Positions 60,727 through 64,000 of a stretch of DNA of 64,000 bases are shown piece after piece (the first letter of the stretch is position 1; every line of letters begins with the position of its first letter). The notes below the pieces were generated by a model, which was not told where the DNA came from, made no database searches, and saw nothing but the letters and a program-made list of their open reading frames with translations. The stretch is from Nonomuraea aurantiaca (GTDB lineage Bacteria; Actinomycetota; Actinomycetes; Streptosporangiales; Streptosporangiaceae), in contig NZ_JAIWNB010000020.1 of NCBI RefSeq assembly GCF_020215705.1, positions 124,001 to 188,000 on the forward strand. Reading direction: 5' to 3'. A program made the position numbers and the translations under genes.

Positions 60727-61432
60727 CCACACCGCTCGCGCCGCCGACATCGGCGGCGAGTGGGCAGCCGGACAGCTCGAACACGAGCGAACACACCGAC
60801 CCAGGCGAAGGCCAGCAGACCATCCCGACCAAGAACGACCACGCCAACCCGGTGGAAGCAGAGCACGACTCCTGAAGCATGCTCCTGTGGCCCATCCGTT
60901 CCTCCATGGCCGCGCGGCCGAACTCGAGGATGTCTCTGGCGTCACCCGGCTCCCGGACCGACTCTGACCTGAGCAGGACTCCTGATGAGTTCCTTGAGGC
61001 GGCCACTGAGGCTGCGGTACCCCTGCCTGTCGATCCGGACCAGGTCTCCGGCACGCAGCCGGCTGACAGAGGGGCAGCAGCGTCTTGGCGGCCTGGGGAT
61101 CGGCCAGATAGCCGGGGCCGGTCTGGCGGCCACGGCCCCCGCCGGGTCTGACACGGCCTGGCCGTGACCACGGCCCCGCGGTGGCGACGGACCCCGCGTG
61201 GCCACCGCAGGGCCGTGTTAGGCCGACTACAGCGGGCTGGGCCGCACTCGCCCGCTACCGCGAGGCTCCTCGGCCCTTGTCCGACCTCGTCAAGGCCGTG
61301 TTACGCCACTCACGGCAGAAGGGGCGGCGTCGCCGCCGCGTCTCGTCCGTTGTGCGCTAAGTCTCATCCGCGGGTTGTTACGCCGGATACGCGGCTGGTG
61401 TCTCCATGTCGAGTCCACAACACGAGGGAGAC
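60727..61432. other. Gene-poor gap with a possible acyl-CoA synthetase relic
   Basis: About 700 bp with no intact gene. On the minus strand 61061-60978 reads RLRAGDLVRIDRQGYRSLSG followed by RLKELIRS, which resembles the conserved GDLVRxDxxGY...GRxKELI region of AMP-binding acyl-CoA synthetases. The flanks on that strand are not recognisable, so it would be a decayed fragment, or chance. Short degenerate repeats of CGTGGCC and CACGGCC occur at 61150-61215. Confidence 0.35.
61376..61402 (+). promoter_or_regulatory. Candidate ECF41-type promoter
   Basis: TGTTACG (61376-61382), 16 bp, then TGTC (61399-61402) resembles the ECF41 consensus TGTCACA-N16-CGTC with two changes in the -35 element and one in the -10. 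It lies 31 bp before the oxidoreductase start codon, and the sigma factor is encoded just downstream. Confidence 0.45.
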
Positions 61433-62596
61433 ATGATGAACGGCAACGTCGAGGTGGTCGTGATCGGTGGCGGGTACGGGGGAGTGACGGCGGCCAATCG
61501 CCTGGCTCGGCGCGATGGCGTGTCGGTGACCCTGGTCAATCCGCGTCCCGACTTCGTCTCGCGGATCCGCCTGCACCAGCTCGTGACCGGCTCCGATGAC
61601 GCGGTCGAGGACTTCGGTGAGGTCCTGGGCGGGAACGTCCGGCTGGTGGTCGACACCGCGACCTGGATCGACGCCGCAGAGCGCCGGGTGTCGCTGGCGG
61701 GCGGTGGCACGCTCTCGTACGACTATCTCGTCTACGCGGTGGGCAGCGGCGCCGCCGATCCCGGCGTGCCCGGAGCGGCGGAGTTCGCTCATTCGGTGTC
61801 GACCATCGAGGGGGCGCGACGACTGCGGTCGGCGCTGGCCGCGACGCCCGCGACGGCTCCGGTGACCGTGGTCGGGGCCGGCCCGACCGGCCTGGAGACC
61901 GCGGCCGAGCTGGCGGAACTGGGCCGCAAGGTCACCCTGGTCTGCGGCAATGTGCTGGGCCCCTACTTGCATGCCCGAGTCCGCCGTCTGGTCTCTCGCC
62001 GGCTCGCCGAGCTGGGCGTGACCGTCCTCGAAGGTCCCCGCGCGCGAGTGACGGAAGTGACACGCGAGGCGATACGGCTCGACGACGGCCGCGAGCTGCC
62101 CAGCGTGGTGACGATCTGGACCGCGGGATTCCGTGTCCCGGACCTGGCCGCCCGCAGCGGGCTGCGCACCGACGCCCAAGGCCGCCTGCTCACCGACACG
62201 ACGCTGACCAGCGTGGACGACGTGCGCATCGTCGCCGCTGGGGACGCGGCGGCGATGACGGACCGGCCGTTCCGGATGAGCTGCCAGGCCGCCGTGCAGC
62301 TGGGCCCGGGGGCCGCCACCACGATTCTGCGCCGGATCGCGGGGAGAACACCCGCTCCCGTCCGGTTGCTGTTCGCCGGGCAGTGCCTCAGCCTCGGCCG
62401 AAACGAGGGCGTCACCCAGTTCTCCTACCTGAACGACAGGGTGAACGCGCTCCACATCAGCGGGCGGCTCGGTGCCCCCGTCAAGGAGATCGCCTGCCGG
62501 TTCACCCTCAATCAGTTGGTGTCCGGGGCACGCAAGGCCACCTCCCGCGCATCCCACGGCGACAGCGACGACCGCCTGGAAAACGCCTCAGCCTGA
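61433..62596 (+). CDS. NAD(P)/FAD-dependent oxidoreductase (ECF41-associated)
   Basis: A 387-residue flavoprotein of the pyridine nucleotide-disulfide/NDH-2-like group. It has the FAD motif VVVIGGGYGGVTAANRLARR, LSYDYLVYAVGSGAADPGVP, the NAD motif VTVVGAGPTGLETAAELAEL and the late FAD contact VDDVRIVAAGDAAAM. No C-terminal membrane anchor is obvious. Its partner gene is an ECF41 sigma factor 282 bp downstream. ECF41 sigmas are typically next to a carboxymuconolactone decarboxylase, oxidoreductase or epimerase, which this fits. ATG 61433 follows GAGGGA. Confidence 0.88.
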   Translation: MMNGNVEVVVIGGGYGGVTAANRLARRDGVSVTLVNPRPDFVSRIRLHQLVTGSDDAVEDFGEVLGGNVRLVVDTATWIDAAERRVSLAGGGTLSYDYLVYAVGSGAADPGVPGAAEFAHSVSTIEGARRLRSALAATPATAPVTVVGAGPTGLETAAELAELGRKVTLVCGNVLGPYLHARVRRLVSRRLAELGVTVLEGPRARVTEVTREAIRLDDGRELPSVVTIWTAGFRVPDLAARSGLRTDAQGRLLTDTTLTSVDDVRIVAAGDAAAMTDRPFRMSCQAAVQLGPGAATTILRRIAGRTPAPVRLLFAGQCLSLGRNEGVTQFSYLNDRVNALHISGRLGAPVKEIACRFTLNQLVSGARKATSRASHGDSDDRLENASA

Positions 62597-62639
62597 ACAC
62601 CGCACGACGCCGTCCAACACCCGACGCGCCAAGTCCTTT

Positions 62640-62657
62640 CGTCGGGTCGGCCCGACG
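62640..62657 (+). terminator. Short hairpin after the oxidoreductase gene
   Basis: CGTCGGG-TCGG-CCCGACG is a 7-bp perfect stem with a 4-nt loop, 43 bp after the stop. It is a possible terminator separating it from the sigma factor gene. The rest of the 282-bp gap shows no other feature. Confidence 0.45.
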
Positions 62658-62878
62658 GGGTCCGGCCCAAGGAGGACCGAGCCGGAGTGACGGCACACAA
62701 CGCCGCGGCCTCGTGTGCCGTGGCCGGGCACCGAAGCGACATTCCCACCAGCCCGCTCACTCCACCTGGCCTGATCAGTGGGGAGGCTGCTGCCGATGAC
62801 CCCGTCATCGGACCGGGTACATATCCACGGTCTGCTTCCGGCGTGTGAGGCCGACCACGAGAGAGTGAAGCGCACGAC

Positions 62879-63775
62879 ATGAACGACGACGTCACCGACC
62901 CCGCGACCGAGGCCTTCGTCGCCCACCGAGACCTGCTGTTCACCGTCGCCTACGAGATGCTCGGATCGGCGGCGGACGCCGAGGACGTCCTCCAGGAGGC
63001 CTGGCTGCGGTGGGCGAAGGTCGACCTGGCGCAGGTGCGGGACCAGCGCGCCTACCTGGTACGGATCACGACCCGGCAAGCACTCAACCGGCTACGGACC
63101 CTCCAACGGCGCAAGGAGGCCTACGTCGGCCCCTGGCTGCCCGAGCCCCTGCTCACCGCGCCGGACGTGGCCGAGGACGTCGAACTGTCCGAGAACCTCT
63201 CGCTGGCACTCATGTTCATCCTTGAAACCCTCTCACCGACCGAACGCGCCGTCTTCGTGCTGCGCGAGGTCTTCGACTTCGGCTACGACGACATCGCGGC
63301 CGCGATCGGCAAGAGCCCCGCCGCCGCACGCCAGATCGCCTACCGCGCACGCCGGCACGTCGACGCCCGCCGACCGTCCACACCGGTTTCCCCGGAAGAG
63401 ACCCGGGCAGCGCTGGATTCGTTCCAGTCCGCGCTCGTGACCGGGGACCTGCGGGGGCTGCTCGACGTACTCGCCCCGGATGTTGTTTTCGTCAGCGACG
63501 GCGGCGGCCTCAAGCTGGCGGCCCTGCGGCCGGTGGTCGGTGCCGACAAGGTGCTCAGCTACATGGCCGGCAGTCTCGGCAAAGCCGGCGGCACCTTCAC
63601 CAGTGAGCCCACGACGGTCAACGGCAATCCCGCACTCATCCTGCGCCTGGACGACGTGATCGACGGCGTGCTGGCCTTCCGCGTGGACAACGCCCGCGTC
63701 ACGGGCCTCTACTACGTCCGCAACCCCGAAAAACTCACCCGCGTCGAGTCCGAAACCCTCCTCACCTCCCGCTGA
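62879..63775 (+). CDS. sigJ: ECF41-family RNA polymerase sigma factor (SigJ-like)
   Basis: A 298-residue sigma factor. Region 2 is DLLFTVAYEMLGSAADAEDV then LQEAWLRWAKVD, and region 4 is LSPTERAVFVLREVFDFGYD then DIAAAIGKSPAAARQIAYRA. It carries the C-terminal SnoaL-like extension typical of ECF41 (residues about 180-298), with DGGG in VVFVSDGGGLK and the terminal NPEKL. In ECF41 this extension replaces a separate anti-sigma factor and modulates activity. The adjacent oxidoreductase gene, with a plausible ECF41 promoter, is the likely target. Confidence 0.93.
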   Translation: MNDDVTDPATEAFVAHRDLLFTVAYEMLGSAADAEDVLQEAWLRWAKVDLAQVRDQRAYLVRITTRQALNRLRTLQRRKEAYVGPWLPEPLLTAPDVAEDVELSENLSLALMFILETLSPTERAVFVLREVFDFGYDDIAAAIGKSPAAARQIAYRARRHVDARRPSTPVSPEETRAALDSFQSALVTGDLRGLLDVLAPDVVFVSDGGGLKLAALRPVVGADKVLSYMAGSLGKAGGTFTSEPTTVNGNPALILRLDDVIDGVLAFRVDNARVTGLYYVRNPEKLTRVESETLLTSR

Positions 63776-63881
63776 CTCTCCCCCCGACGCGGCAGACGAG
63801 CCCCCCGCACGATCAGCCGGACGACCAGCACGAGCACCCCGCCCCGGGCTCACACCAGCCCCACTGACCAGCGCTTTTTAT

Positions 63882-63949
63882 GGGAGCCCAGGCAAGTGCC
63901 GCCTGCCGAAGGGGCGAGGAGAGTCTTCTCCTTCCCGCCGGCCGCTCCC
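63882..63949 (+). promoter_or_regulatory. Structured 5' leader (three-way junction-like)
   Basis: An outer stem GGGAGC (63882-63887) with GCTCCC (63944-63949) encloses a hairpin CAGGC/GCCTG (63889-63905) and a second hairpin GGCG-AGGAGA/TCTCCT-CGCC (63913-63939, small internal bulge). It ends 24 nt before the next start codon. I could not match it to a known riboswitch class; the pairings were read by eye. Confidence 0.45.
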
Positions 63950-63973
63950 TCTAGAGAAAGTAAGAGCAGACGC

Positions 63974-64000
63974 ATGTCCCACGCCTACCGCAACGCTGTC
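63974..64000 (+). CDS. Start of a gene cut by the window edge
   Basis: ATG 63974 opens a frame of nine codons (MSHAYRNAV) to the end of the window, behind a structured leader. The upstream GAGAAAG is a weak and distant ribosome-binding site. The family cannot be judged from so little sequence. Confidence 0.35.

Overview
The window looks like chromosome of a high-GC Gram-positive actinobacterium. Most genes use ATG or GTG starts with G/C third positions. Several families are typical of actinobacteria: an Rv2175c-type DNA-binding protein near a PASTA Ser/Thr kinase, a SAV_6107-type HEPN protein, an ECF41 sigma factor and an IdsA-type prenyl transferase. The enzyme repertoire (GH97, GH36, cytochrome P450 with ferredoxin, many orphan two-component systems) suggests a large soil genome, perhaps Streptosporangiales such as Nonomuraea. 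That placement is an inference. I saw no rRNA, tRNA, CRISPR array or prophage.

Layout. 1-3.8 kb: a partial HTH/Clp-N gene with a double palindromic operator, glycerol kinase, an orphan IS607-type serine recombinase and a phosphofructokinase with PPi-type residues. 3.9-8 kb: two tandem MHYT membrane proteins and a NarL-type two-component system. 8-10.9 kb: thiI, a YiaA/B protein, and a DAHP synthase gene behind an apparent ribosome-mediated attenuator whose leader peptide is rich in Phe, Trp and Tyr. 10.9-15 kb: a sulfite-oxidase-like protein, a LytS/LytTR pair and endonuclease IV. 15.2-23.4 kb: a purine catabolic block (uraD, uraH, urate oxidase, FAD and 2Fe-2S subunits of a xanthine-dehydrogenase-type enzyme, 8-oxoguanine deaminase, glycerate kinase, allantoinase, allantoicase). 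The molybdenum subunit is missing. 23.4-32.6 kb: a PASTA kinase, thiOSG behind a TPP riboswitch, a ferredoxin-reductase-like flavoprotein, an Rv2175c homologue overlapping thiE, a polyprenyl synthetase and metF. 33-40.4 kb: cell-envelope and regulatory genes, ending in a penicillin-acylase remnant joined in frame to a methyltransferase.

40.4-57.3 kb is a carbohydrate locus: two aldo/keto reductases, a complete ABC sugar importer, a broken alpha-L-fucosidase, a GH97 enzyme, two tandem secreted polysaccharide-lyase-like proteins, a Tat-exported beta-helix protein, two clan GH-D alpha-galactosidase-type enzymes and a ROK repressor. Two nearly identical operators about 8.6 kb apart tie both ends to the ROK repressor. 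The likely logic is extracellular depolymerisation, import of oligosaccharides, cytoplasmic removal of alpha-galactosyl or related units, and reduction of aldehydes. 57.3-64 kb: TetR/P450/ferredoxin, an HEPN gene behind two SOS-box-like palindromes, an FAD oxidoreductase next to an ECF41 sigma factor, and a structured leader before a gene cut by the window edge.

A recurring oddity is the presence of degenerate short tandem repeats. They lie in intergenic gaps and also extend into coding sequence (glpK, thiO twice, the 3' end of thiG, a MHYT protein tail).
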